NCBI RefSeq assembly: GCF_000372725.1
Contig: NW_005200982.1
Location: forward strand, 248,001 to 312,000
Length of the DNA: 64,000 nucleotides
Reading direction: 5' to 3'
DNA from: Emiliania huxleyi CCMP1516
Taxonomy: Eukaryota; Haptophyta; Isochrysidales; Noelaerhabdaceae
Below, piece by piece: positions 52,664 to 61,949 of the stretch. A program made the position numbers and the translations under genes. Below the pieces are notes generated by a model, which was given only the letters and a program-made list of their open reading frames with translations, did not search any database and was not told the origin of the DNA. Numbering within the stretch: the first letter of the stretch is position 1; each line of letters opens with the position of its first letter.

Positions 52664-52896
52664 CCCCCCCCTCCCTCTCTCGGTGTAGGAGTTTCTATTC
52701 ACGGCCAACACGGCGGGGAGCCGCTCCCCACTGCCCACCTCTCTCCCCCGAGGCGTGCGCTGCGCGCGGGCTGCTGCTGCTCAACTGCTCGGTGTACGAG
52801 ACTTTGCGCTTCATCCCGCCGCTGACCGTCGCACCGGCCGAGGTGGACGAGGCGTGCGAGGTCTTCGACGCGGCGCTGGCGGAGGTGGTGGCTTGA
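49130..52896 (+). CDS. Class-III PLP aminotransferase (4-aminobutyrate aminotransferase-like), about 11 exons
   Basis: The start MAALRAARAARLVASG looks like a mitochondrial presequence. Exon 1 (49130-49435) and exon 2 (49533-49772) join in phase 0: MLDFTCGIGVTNTGHCHPRV, then FFFTTTGAEAVENAVKLAKH with VFQGGYHGRTHLTMGMTS. Short later exons follow family order: GLLVAPFPYE (from 49967), DYCLEQLELLLRQRA (50139 on), EPVLGEGGYVPAPPRFVAGL (about 50515-50575), ILLVLDEVQTGFGRTG (about 50749-50797), FLPEATPDVLVMAK with the PLP-binding Lys (about 51045-51090), GFPLAALAASSSLTDAQPPG with GGTYAGNAVSCAA (about 51248-51355), RDVRGHGCMLGLELAAS (about 52290-52340) and ARGLLLLNCSVYETLRFIPP ending at 52896. Introns carry large minisatellites. 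GABA or a related omega-amino acid is the likely substrate, inferred from GabT-like motifs. Confidence 0.85.
50820..50935. repeat. AGAGGAGCCG minisatellite in an aminotransferase intron
   Basis: About eleven units AGAGGAGCCG. Related AGCCGAGAGG and AGCCGAGATG units also occur at 50030-50110 in an earlier intron of the same gene. Confidence 0.95.
51408..51560. repeat. CCAGATCTCCC minisatellite in an aminotransferase intron
   Basis: About thirteen units CCAGATCTCCCC/CCAGATCTGCCC. A reverse-complement unit appears at 51592-51615. Related GATCTCCCC units lie at 31885-32000. Confidence 0.95.
52411..52684. repeat. (CT)n/(CGCT)n microsatellite in the last aminotransferase intron
   Basis: Long CT tract interrupted by a GCTC tract (52440-52480) and single G substitutions. 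It ends about 60 bases before the last exon. Confidence 0.97.
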
Positions 52897-53399
52897 ATCG
52901 CCAGTGAGAGCACGACGAGAGAGGTGCACGTTCCTTCGTGGAGGAGAGCTGCCGAAAGCATAGGAGATAGGCGTAGAGAGACACACTGCACTGCTGGCCG
53001 TCCATGCGGTTGCTTCCCCCAGGATTAGTCTTCTCTGCTTGCGGGAACACCCTCGGGCGGCCGGGTGGGGCTGCGGCTGGAGCTAGCATGGCTCGATAGA
53101 GCCGAGACCCCGTGTTGAGGCGGCGCTCCTGTGGGCGGCTTTGGTGGTTGTGCCCCCCGGGACGCGGCCACCCCTGTCTCCGGTAGAGAGGAGACTTGCG
53201 GAGATGGGACATCCGCAATAACTCTGAATGATTAGTGATTGCGCAACCGGCGCAACTGATATGTGGCGACAATTGGTGGCACTTTGTCGGCACTGGTGAA
53301 ACGACACTGTGTGTCGCTGGTCCAACTCTCCGCTCTGAGCGCCTTGTGGCGCGCTGTTTTGTGAGGTGGGAGGAGAGGAGAGGACAAGTGGAGATGGCT

Positions 53400-53671
53400 C
53401 CACGGCGTGTACGACAATGAAGGAGCAGTAACCAACTACACCCTGGGGCAGAGCGACGCCAAGGGCGCCTTCCTACTGCGGTGCCGGTTCAGCGGGGACA
53501 AGCAGACAGGCACTCTCCTCTGGAACCATTTTCAAAACGTGATTCCCATCGAGGAGCGTGCGTGTCTGCAAGTCTCCCCGCTGAACTGGCAGCGCGGCGC
53601 GAAGGCGCCCTTGGCGTGCTCTGCCCCAAGATGTAGTTGATCACCCCTCGGCTTGGTCGTACGCCGTAGCC
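53400..53671. repeat. Imperfect fold-back (inverted repeat) of about 0.27 kb
   Basis: The left arm (53400-53523) has CAACTACACCCTGGGGCAGA, CGCCAAGGGCGCCTTC and TTCAGCGGGGA. The right arm (about 53546-53671, reverse complement) has CAACTACATCTTGGGGCAGA, CGCCAAGGGCGCCTTC and TTCAGCGGGGA. The centre holds GGAGCGTGCGTGTCTGC. A plus-strand reading of the left arm looks protein-like (VTNYTLGQSDAKGAFLLRCR), so part of a gene may have been duplicated head to head. 52897-53399 before it has no recognised gene. Confidence 0.8.
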
Positions 53672-54006
53672 CAAGCCAGAAAAGGCGCGTGGCCCTTTAA
53701 GGTAAGGTAAGGTAAACGTCTCCACACACACAAAGTGGTGGGGCAAGGGGGGGCGATCTCCACGCCCGGGACACGGGCAGATGAGCAACCTGCACCCCAC
53801 TCCCTCCCTCCCAGACACAGGACCCACACACAACCCCCACAGCGTGTGGACGACTGCGTGTTCAGAAACACCAAGCAGCGAGGCGAGGGTGAAGGGGTAA
53901 GGGGCTGTGTGGGGCAGAATCTTCATCCGGCTTATCTGTGACTACTCCATCTAGCCTGGGGGGTCGCAGGAGGGGGGGGCAGAAGGTAAGATATGGGTGA
54001 GGCCAG

Positions 54007-54440
54007 CTACAGGTCGGACACCCTCCCGTCGTCGGAATACTCCTCGGAGCGGTCGGCGTCCTCGTCGTCGTCCTCGGTCTGCATCGCCTCGCCAGCCGTG
54101 AACCTGAACACGGCGTCGGCCGGCGCCGAGGCGCCGGCGGCCGTCATCAGGTGCATGGCCCTTTACGTGCTGAGCATCGAGTATGCGAGCAAGGGCAGCT
54201 CTCCGCCCACCTAGAGCGCGCGAAGCGGGAGGTGCGTGAGGAAGAGCAGGTCCAGTGGTCCTGGTACGACTGCTGCCACGGCTGGGCCCCCTCGACCACG
54301 GCCTCAGCCTCTCCCCGCGGTCGGCGCCGGGACGGCGGGCGCGTCAAAGTCTTCACCGAGAAAGATGTCCGAGTGCGAGATCCTCCCCATGGCCAATCTT
54401 CCCCATGCTGCGAACCCCTCTTCGCCACCTCCATCCAGAG
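54007..54440 (-). CDS. Acidic-tailed protein fragment, unknown family, partial
   Basis: The terminal exon (about 54155-54007) reads MHLMTAAGASAPADAVFRFT, then GEAMQTEDDDEDADRSEEYS and DDGRVSDL with stop at 54007. Upstream on the same strand are RISHSDIFLGEDFDAPAVPA (about 54390-54330) and EAVVEGAQPWQQSYQDHW (about 54300-54250), which look like earlier exons. Borders were not resolved. Further upstream the sequence is dispersed repeat D copy 2, so the 5' end is missing or has been replaced. Confidence 0.45.
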
Positions 54441-54525
54441 CGGTCAAAAGCCGCGACCAGAATGCCCCATTGTAAAGCACATTGAGAACGAAAGTCGGGC
54501 GCGAGCGGCGAGCGAGCGGCAAGTG

Positions 54526-54775
54526 TGATGTGAGCAGCAGAGGAGCTGCTCTCCAGGCTTCTGGCGCAAAGAGCTGCATGCCCCACCGAAGGCGCTGTCG
54601 AGGTTCGCTGAGCGCGACGAAATCGGGGGACACCGTCACCGACGAGCGCGTTCGAGTATTCACTCCGGACAAAGACGGGCACACAGCGGACGGTGCGGGG
54701 CGTGTGCCCGTCATAGCGGCGAGGCGCGGGACCATCTGTGGCGAGGTGGGTCGCGTCCCCCGATTTTGTTCAACC
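54526..54775 (-). repeat. Dispersed repeat D, copy 2 (inverted relative to 35085-35345)
   Basis: See copy 1. This copy borders the acidic-tailed gene fragment. Confidence 0.85.
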
Positions 54776-54943
54776 CAGCATCCACACCCTTTACTGATTG
54801 TACATTGCACGTGTGTTGTGTGGGGCTCTTGATGACGTCTTTCCTGGTATCTCTCATGACACGGCATGGCGCTCTCACCTCTATGTTACAACTTCAACAA
54901 GAAACCGACAGCGGCCCTAGCTTCGTGGCGGCAGCGCAGTCCC

Positions 54944-57900
54944 TTACTTCCCCGCGAGCCTGGCGGCCAGCGCGGACAGGTCGGCCTCGAGTGAGACGAG
55001 GTGCCCGGGCCGCGCCTCGTGCTGGCGGGTGCGCCGCAGCAGCAACATCTCGTCCCTCGCCCGGAGCGCCGTCGTCGCGTGGTTGAGCATGCCCGCCAGC
55101 TGCCCCCGCTCAGCGCCGATGCGCGAGATGTGGCCTGAGAGCGCCTGCACAGTCGACTCGTACCTCGCCGCCGCTTCGACGCCGCCGCCCGCCGCGCTCA
55201 GCGCCGCCTGCTGCCTCTGGATCTGCTTGCAAAGGGTCGAGACTTTCGCCGCGCCCTCGCGCTCCGCGGCGGCGGCTCGCTCCTCGGCCGCCTGCAGAGA
55301 CTCTCGCAGGCGCGCCACCTCCGCGGCGCTGGGCCGATCGCCAGCGGCGGCTGCTGCTGCGTCCGCGCGCCGCCGCTCGGCGCCCCACATGCGCTCCACC
55401 GCCCGGAGCTCGTCGGCGACCAGCCGCAAAGAGAGCTCCTCGTGGCGGCCTCGCGTCCCCGCCTCGTCGCGCAGGACGCAACGCAGCCGCGCGCACTCCG
55501 CATCGAGGCCCTCGTTGCGCTCCCGTAGCGCCGCCGCCTGCTCCGCCGCGCCCTTTGAGACGGCGAGCGACTGCTGCACGACCCGCTCGAGGAGCTGCTG
55601 CTCCGACGTCGCCTCGGGCCGTCCTGCGACGGGCCCCGCAGCTGTGGCCGCCACGGCGGCGGCGGCGGCCGCCGCCGCCTCGAGCTGCGACAGCCGCGCG
55701 CCCTTGGCCTCGAGCTCGCCCCGCAACGCCTCGGCCTGCGAGGCGGCCGCCTCGAGAGTCGACAGCCGCGCGCCCTTGGCTTCGAGCTCGCCCCGCAGCG
55801 CCTCGACCTGCGAGGCGGCCGCCTCGAGAGTCGACAGCCGCGCGCCCTTGGCCTCGAGCTCGCCCCGCAACGCCTCGGCCTGCGAAGCGGCCGCCTCGAG
55901 AGTCGACAGCCGCGCGCCCTTGGCCTCGAGCTCGCCCCGCAGCGCCTCGACCTGCGAGGCGGCCGCCTCGAGCATCGAGCTCGAGCGCAGCCCCACCTCC
56001 TCAAGCCGTGCCTGCAGACCCGCGGCGCGAGAGCGGGCCTCCTCGCCGCGCGCCTCTTCTGCGGCAGCCGTGCGGCGCGCATCGGCGAGGTCGCGCTGCG
56101 CCTCGGCGAGGTCGCCCTGCAGGGAGCGGAGGCGGCTGCGCGCCTCGTCCGCCCCCCTCTCCGCGGCGGCGCGCCGCACGCCGGCGTCGCTCGCCGCGCC
56201 CAGGAGCCGGGTGCTCTCCTGCGTCACCTCCGAGAGATGAGCAGCCTGAGCCGCCAGCCTCGCCTCCGCCTGTTCGGCTCGCGCTCGGCACGCCGCCGCC
56301 GTCTCGCCGGCTGAGCCGAGCTCCGCCTTTGCTCGGTCGAGGCGCCTCTCCAGGTCCGCAGCCAAGGCGCGCTGCCGCTCCAGCTCCGCCTGCATCGCCC
56401 CGCCCTCAGCCACCGCCGCGGCAAGCTGCGCGTCGCGCCTCCGCACCTCCTCGGCCAGCGAATCGCGCCTCCTCACCTCCTCCGCCAGCGCGGCCCTTGC
56501 CTCGGCGAGCGCCGCCTCCGCCGCCCGCGCCACCTGCGCCGCCTCTCCCGCTCGCGCCGCCTCTCCCGCCCGCGCCGCCTCCGCCGCCCGCGCCGCCTCC
56601 GCCGCTCGCTCCGCCTCTGCGGCTCGCGCCGCCTCCGCCGCCCGCGCCTCCGCCTCGCCCTCGCCCGCCTTTGCCGAGCGGGCCGCGCCCTCCTCCTCGG
56701 ACCGGCGCAGCGCGGCGAGCTCCGCCCGCAGCGCGCTCAGCTCGGCCCCCTCTCTGCGGTCCGCAGCGAGCGCTGCTCGCTCGTCCGCCTGCGTGGCCGC
56801 GGCACGCGCAGTCGCCGCCTCGGCCTCGGCCGAGAGCGTCGCCGCCGAGGCGGCCTGCAGCTGTCGGGAGGCGGCCTGCAGCCGGTCGCGGAGCGCCTCC
56901 GCCTCCTCGCGCTGCCGTTCGCCACACTCGCGCTCCGCCTGCAGCTCCGCTCGCAAGGCCGCGCGCTCCGCCTCCGCGTCGCAAGCCTCGGCTGGCGCGG
57001 CGCCGCCTCTGCGCAGCTCGCGCAGCTCGTCGTCCCGCTCTGCCACGAGCGAGCGCAGCACCTCGACCGACTTCGCCGCCCCCGCCCCCGCCGCCGCTCC
57101 GGCGGCGGCCGCCGCAGCCTCGGCCGCCTCGGCCGCCTCGGCAGCCGCCTGCGCCCTCCGCGCGGCGCCCTGCAAGTGCGCGATCTCCGCCCGCGCGCCC
57201 GAGAGCTCCGCCTCGAGCCGCGCGCACGCCTTCGACGTCCTCGTGCAAGCCGCCGCGGCCGCCGCCTCGGACTGCACCGCGCCGTCGGCGCACGCGAGCG
57301 CCGCCTGCACCTCGGCGGCTGCGGCGGAGTGTTGGGCTCGCAGCGCCTCCGCCTCCCGCTCCGAGTCTGCCAGCGCCGAGGAGAGCAGCCTCGCCTCCCC
57401 GCTACGCCTCTCGCGTTGCTGCTCGTGCTCCCAGCGCGCTTCGTCGAGCTCCGAGCGCGCGGCGTCGAGGTCGGCCGCCTGGCGAAGCAGGCGCTCCTCG
57501 GTCGCCCGCGCCTCGGCGCGCGCCTGCTCGTCCCGCAAGACGCGCGACGCCTCCGCGGCGTTGAGCTGCTCCCGCAGCGCCGCCGCCTGCTCCGCCGCCT
57601 GCGCCGCGGCCTGCTCCGCCGCCTCGCGCGCCTCCTCCTGCGACCGCATCCTGTCGCGCGCGTACGCAGCCTCGCGCCGCGCGTTGTCCAGCTCCCGCCG
57701 CGCCACCCCCGCCTCCAGCGCGAGCGCTTCCCGCGCCTCGGCCTCCTCCCGCAACCGCGCGGCCGTCTGTGACGAATCGCGACTGAGCGACTCGTGCAGC
57801 GCCTGCTGCGTGGCGAGCTGCAGCTGCACACTCTCCAGCTGCGTGCGCAACACGGCCATCCCCGCCGTGTTGTCCTGCGCGGCCGCGGACGCCTCCAGCC

Positions 57901-58902
57901 GCGCCTGCGCGGGCGGAGGGCGGAGCGGGAAGTGAGGGGCGGCGCACAGTGAACACATGTATCGCGGGCTCGAAACGGAGGCGGGAGAGGCGGTCGCGCC
58001 TCGACGGCCGAGCCGAGCTGCGAGCGGAGCTCCTCCTCCGCCGCCGCGCGCGCCGCGACCTCGCGCCGCAAGCTCGCAAGCTCCTCCGGCGCCGTGGAAG
58101 CTGCTCCTCCGGTGCCCCGCTCCGCCTCGGAGGCGACGGCACGGCCCTCGTCGCCGCCAAGCCGACGGCGCAGCGCCTCCGCCTCGGACCGCAGGGCGGC
58201 GAGCTCCGCGGCCTCCGCCCTGGACAGTCCTGCGGGAGGCTGGCGGTGCGCAGCTGCGGCGGCGTCGGCTGGCCCCGGCGTCCACCCCGCCGCCTCGGCG
58301 GCTCGCGCCACGGCCCAGACGCCGCCGACGGGCGCCGCAGCCGCCGAGCCAGGAGCCACGCGCGTGGGCGGCGTCGGGGCGGCGGCGGCCGGAGGAGAGG
58401 CGGCCGCGCCGTCGAGCATGCGGAGTGCGGGCAGGCGCTCGCGGCACTCTGCGCGGTAGGACCTCTCTGGCAGCAGGTTGCCGCGCAGCCGCAGCTCGCG
58501 CAGCTGGACGAGGTTCCAGAGCGGCGCGAGAGCGTCGAGCGAGCCGATACAGTTGCACTCGAGGTCGAGCGAGCGGAGCCGCGCGAGGCCAGACAGCGGC
58601 GTGATGGACGTGAGCCGGTTGGAGCGCAGGTAGAGCACCGTCAGCCCGGAGAGCGGCTGCAGGTCCAGCACAGTTTTGAGCCGGTTGTAGCTCATGTTGA
58701 GGAGCTCGAGAGAGACGAGCGCCCGCAGCGGCCTGGCGGACTCGAGGCCGCAGCGGCTGAGGTCGAGGCACGTGAGGGACACGGGCAGTCGCTGGAGCGT
58801 CTTGAGGCTGACGGATTTGTTGGAGAGGTCCTGCACGGTGCGCCACTCGTCGTCCGAAGAGGAGGGCCGTGCGTTCTCGCGGCCACGTGCTCGCTGGGCC
58901 AT
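54944..58902 (-). CDS. Leucine-rich-repeat and long coiled-coil protein (centriolin/LRRCC1-like layout), 2 exons, 1287 residues
   Basis: Exons are 58902-58000 and 57904-54944, joined by a GC-AG intron in phase 0 (QLGSAVE-ARLEASAAAQ). The N-terminus starts MAQRARGRENARPSSSDDEW. About five LRRs follow (LTCLDLSRCGLESARPL; LELLNMSYNRLKTVL; LTVLYLRSNRLTSI; LRSLDLECNCIGSLDAL; LRELRLRGNLLPERS) with an LRR-cap-like RLPALRMLDG. From about residue 210 almost all is Ala/Glu/Arg-rich heptad sequence, a very long coiled coil. A 24-residue unit (QVEALRGELEAKGARLSTLE plus AAAS) occurs four times in tandem (about 55700-55985). An LRR cap plus long coiled coil is typical of centrosomal or ciliary scaffolds; that role is inferred. 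The N-terminal part of the longer overlapping frame (before 57904) is a shadow. Confidence 0.9.
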
Positions 58903-58952
58903 GCGGCAGGCTGTGGGTCGGAGCCTGTGGTCGCCCAACGCCCAACGCCCCT

Positions 58953-59426
58953 GGGTTCCGGCTCCTACCCAGATAGGGGGTCTGTGCCCACTGAGTCGCG
59001 CCAAAACGCCCTGCCTACCTACCTATTGCGGGCGCCGACCGCCAGGCTCCGTGCCCCACCTACCTACCTATTCCCAGGCCGCGCAGCGACGCGAAAAAAT
59101 ATCCGTTAGCCCTCTGTGAATAGGCTCCCAGCGCCCGCCGCGCCGGCTTGTACCGCGGGCGCCGCCGCCGCACCCGTCTCGGCTGGCGTCCCGGCCGCAG
59201 GCGACTCGTCTGGCATGGCCCCGTTTCGCGGCTAAACGCCGGGGCGCCGTCTCCCGCGCGAGCGAAGCGGTTTTTTTACCCCCACCCCCCGACCCCCCCA
59301 CACCACCGCCACCTACCTACCTATTGCGGGGCCCTCTGGGGCGGTCAAAACCGGACCTACCTACCTATTGCATAGGGTCCAACGGGTGCCGACAGACCCC
59401 CTATCTGGGTAGGAGCCGGAACCCTG
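58953..59426. repeat. CTACCTACCTATTGCGG array between inverted 38-bp copies
   Basis: CTACCTACCTATT followed by GCGGG or a variant occurs at about 59013, 59061, 59313 and 59359. A 38-base sequence, CCTATCTGGGTAGGAGCCGG plus AACCC and flanks, occurs at 59388-59426 and inverted at 58953-58990. The block lies just upstream of the LRR/coiled-coil gene start. Confidence 0.8.
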
Positions 59427-59539
59427 GGTTTGGACGCTCCGCAACCCACCTTGAGCACTTGAGCACTGGATAGGGTCGGTTCCGCATGGTACGGGACCCC
59501 TCGATGTCGATCGTCTCGCCCACCCTCACTGGTGTGTTC

Positions 59540-59580
59540 AACCCACCTCGAGACCATACCCCCCCGCCTGCTGACAGACC
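59540..59580 (+). repeat. 41-bp segment shared with 16379-16419
   Basis: AACCCACCTCGAGACCATAC, then CCCCC[A/G]CCTGCTGACAGACCC, occurs in both places with one mismatch. Confidence 0.9.
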
Positions 59581-59646
59581 CAGCCTCCCGCGGAGACCGG
59601 GGATGGGCGGTCAGGACCATACCCCCCCACCCTTTGGGCCGCGAGG

Positions 59647-59675
59647 GTACCATACCCCGGAAAAAGTTGGAACCC
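59647..59675 (+). promoter_or_regulatory. Conserved start-proximal element, copy 4
   Basis: GTACCATACCCCGGAAA, then AAGTTGGAACCC, preceded by CCTTTGGGCCGCGAGG as at copy 3. The first downstream ATG of a longer frame is at 59811, so a gene start is not established here. Confidence 0.45.
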
Positions 59676-59810
59676 TGGGGAAGAGAGGACTGGCGCAAAA
59701 AGAATTTTACGGTGAGCGGTCACTCTCACTAGGCACGGGAAGACTGGCGGCGCGCACGCGCCACGCGGCGCACCTTGTGACGGTGCCCTGGCAAAATCGT
59801 CCCGATTTCG

Positions 59811-60740
59811 ATGCGCGATTTAGCTAAGTCCCAGAGCCGTTTACGCATGAGCGGGCCCCCTCACCAGCCTAGGGCTCGCGCTTCTGGCCCGAGGTGTCGC
59901 CGCTGCCTCCCGCGCCCTCCGGCGCCTGCTGCTACTGCCGGTCGGCCGGTCGGGTCCGCGCGACGGCTCCATCCTCGAGACGTAGCGGTCGCTGAGCGCT
60001 TTCTCGACCGCTACGTCTTCCAGTGCACCCACCCACCGCGACCCTCGAACCTGCGCTGCGCGGCGCAGTTGCTGCCGAGCGAGACGCCCCCGCCCGCGCA
60101 GGGGCGGCATCACCAGACGCTACCGCATGGCCGAGCAGCGAGCAGTTTGTGCCGCAGTGCCCGTCCGGGCCCTCTTGCAGCTGCCTCTATTGGGCGTAAA
60201 CCGCGGATATAAGGGTCTATACGGAGGTGGGTGGCCTCTTAGAGGTATGGGAGCCGCTGGCACCGCGCTGGGCGCCGCGGATGCACGTACGAACGAACAT
60301 TATGAAATCGGGACGATTTTGACCCAAAAATCACAAGGTGGCAGCCGGCACGGGCACAACACAAGTATCAAGTTGAGCAAAATGCAAAAAGAATTTTCAA
60401 CGCCCAGTGCTGTGCCAAAAAAAGAATGCTGGATTCATGAAACTTATTACACTCAAGGAGCAATCGCAAGAGGAGGCGACACACAGCATGGGTGGGGAAT
60501 CAAAGCGCCCAAGACATCATCATCGTCCACACATCGAGAGCGGAGTGCGACCCAAGAGGCTCGGCTCGGCGCGCGTCCGGTGGCTGAGTCGAGCGACACC
60601 ACCGCCACCACCGCCGACCCGGCCAGCTGGTTTTGCGTTCCCGACCGCATCCGCGGGAAGGGGACCTCCCACCTTGCCCGCTGCTCCCCTCGCCCTCCTC
60701 TCCCCGGCGCATGCCACCATGCCAGCACGCACACGCACAC
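59811..60740. other. Weakly coding-like region, unresolved
   Basis: Plus-strand frames include FWPEVSPLPPAPSGACCYCR (about 59885-59945) and SEQFVPQCPSGPSCSCLYWA (about 60140-60198), Cys-rich and possibly exons of one gene, but no join could be proved. The rest to 60740 shows no family. It is probably the 3' flank of the minus-strand gene and AT-rich repeat debris (AAAAAGAATTTTC near 60387). Confidence 0.35.
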
Positions 60741-61828
60741 TCAGATGTCGTCGTAGTAGAACTTCTTCTCGACACGGACGATGCGCGGCTCGGCAGCCGG
60801 CGGCAGCTCTCCCTCGGCATCGACCATCATCTTGACGAGGGCGACGGCGGCAGCGGTCTGCTGCGTGAAGGCCTTGACGTCGAGCGGGCACACGCAGCCC
60901 GGCCGCTCGTCGGGCGCCACCTGGAGGGGGGGGGGGGGGGGGAGGCGGGCGCCTGTGAACACACCCCAAGGCGCAGCCGTACAGGCGGGTTTGAACCTCC
61001 GGGAAGGGGTCAAAGTCGGTCTTGTCAAAGGCTTGCTGGCAGACGTCCGAGACCGCGTTGAAGGCGAGCGAGATTGCGAGGTGCTTGAACTTGCGCAGGC
61101 TGTCGTACGTCACCTGCGCAGAGCCGGGCGGAGGGGAGGGGGGCAGGCGGTGACGCGCCGCTCCTGCGCGGCTGGCAGGTGGGTGGAGGGCCAGGGTGGA
61201 CGGCCAGGCGCCTTGTCGCCCTTGAGGGTCTCCATCACCTCGGAGTACACGTCCTGCAGGTCCTCCAGGTACACCTGCCGGGCGCTGCCCGCGCTCAGCA
61301 GGGCGGGCTCTCGGCCGCTTCCTTTCCAGCCGCGCGCGCCTCCAGGAACAGGAAGCGCGTCTTGAGCGACATCTCTGACAGTAGAGTCGGGTTGAGCATC
61401 GTCATCTCAAAGAGCTCCTCGTCGCCCTGCGGAGCGGGGCGCGGCGCCGTCGGAGGCCCTCCGGTGTGCGCGCGACCTTGGCGGGCGGCCGGGCACCGTA
61501 GGCACGCCGTCCGCCGCGAGCTGGACCTTGCGCACCGGCCTCGTGGGCCACTCTCCGCCCATAAAGGTGGCGATCTCGTGCGCGAGCGCCTTTGGGTCCT
61601 TGGACTTCCAGTTCTCGTCGGCCTTTGGCGGGCGAGGGGCGGCGGCGGTGAGGGCGGCGGCGGTGTGGCAAGTGGCGGCGGCAACGAGGCAGCGCTGTGG
61701 CTAGGGCAGCACTGCGGCGAGTGTGGTGGTGGCGAGGGGAGAGACGGCGAGGGACGAGAGGGCGTAGCGGCAGGCGGAGCAGAGAGGGCCTCGGGCCCAA
61801 GGTCCTCCTCCTTCTTGACGCGACCCAT
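60741..61828 (-). CDS. Unknown conserved-looking protein, about 6 exons
   Basis: Start MGRVKKEEDLGPEAL at 61828. Later exons on the same strand are NWKSKDPKALAHEIATFMGG and RPVRKVQLAADGVPTVPG (about 61612-61490), DEELFEMTMLNPTLLSEMSL with KTRFLFLEARAAGK (about 61420-61330), VYLEDLQDVYSEVMETLKGD (about 61275-61215), TYDSLRKFKHLAISLAFNAV with SDVCQQAFDKTDFDPFPE (61113-61003) and VAPDERPGCVCPLDVKAF to KKFYYDDI ending at 60741. The exons alternate with Pro-rich or poly-G introns. The pieces are mostly helical and soluble. I do not recognise the family. Confidence 0.65.
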
Positions 61829-61949
61829 AGCGGAACCGGCGAGTTCAGTGGGTGCGGCCGCTGCACCCCGCCCCTGGAGCTCGCTCAGGGGATCGGCAGA
61901 AGAATTTTACCACTCGGCAGAAGGAAAGAATTCAAGAGCGCCTGTACGC

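Noticed and set aside
57905-58945. N-terminal 350 residues of the longest minus-strand frame in the LRR gene
   Set aside because: The sequence is Arg/Pro/His-rich without motifs, while the other frame encodes clean LRRs; the true protein switches frame at the GC-AG intron.
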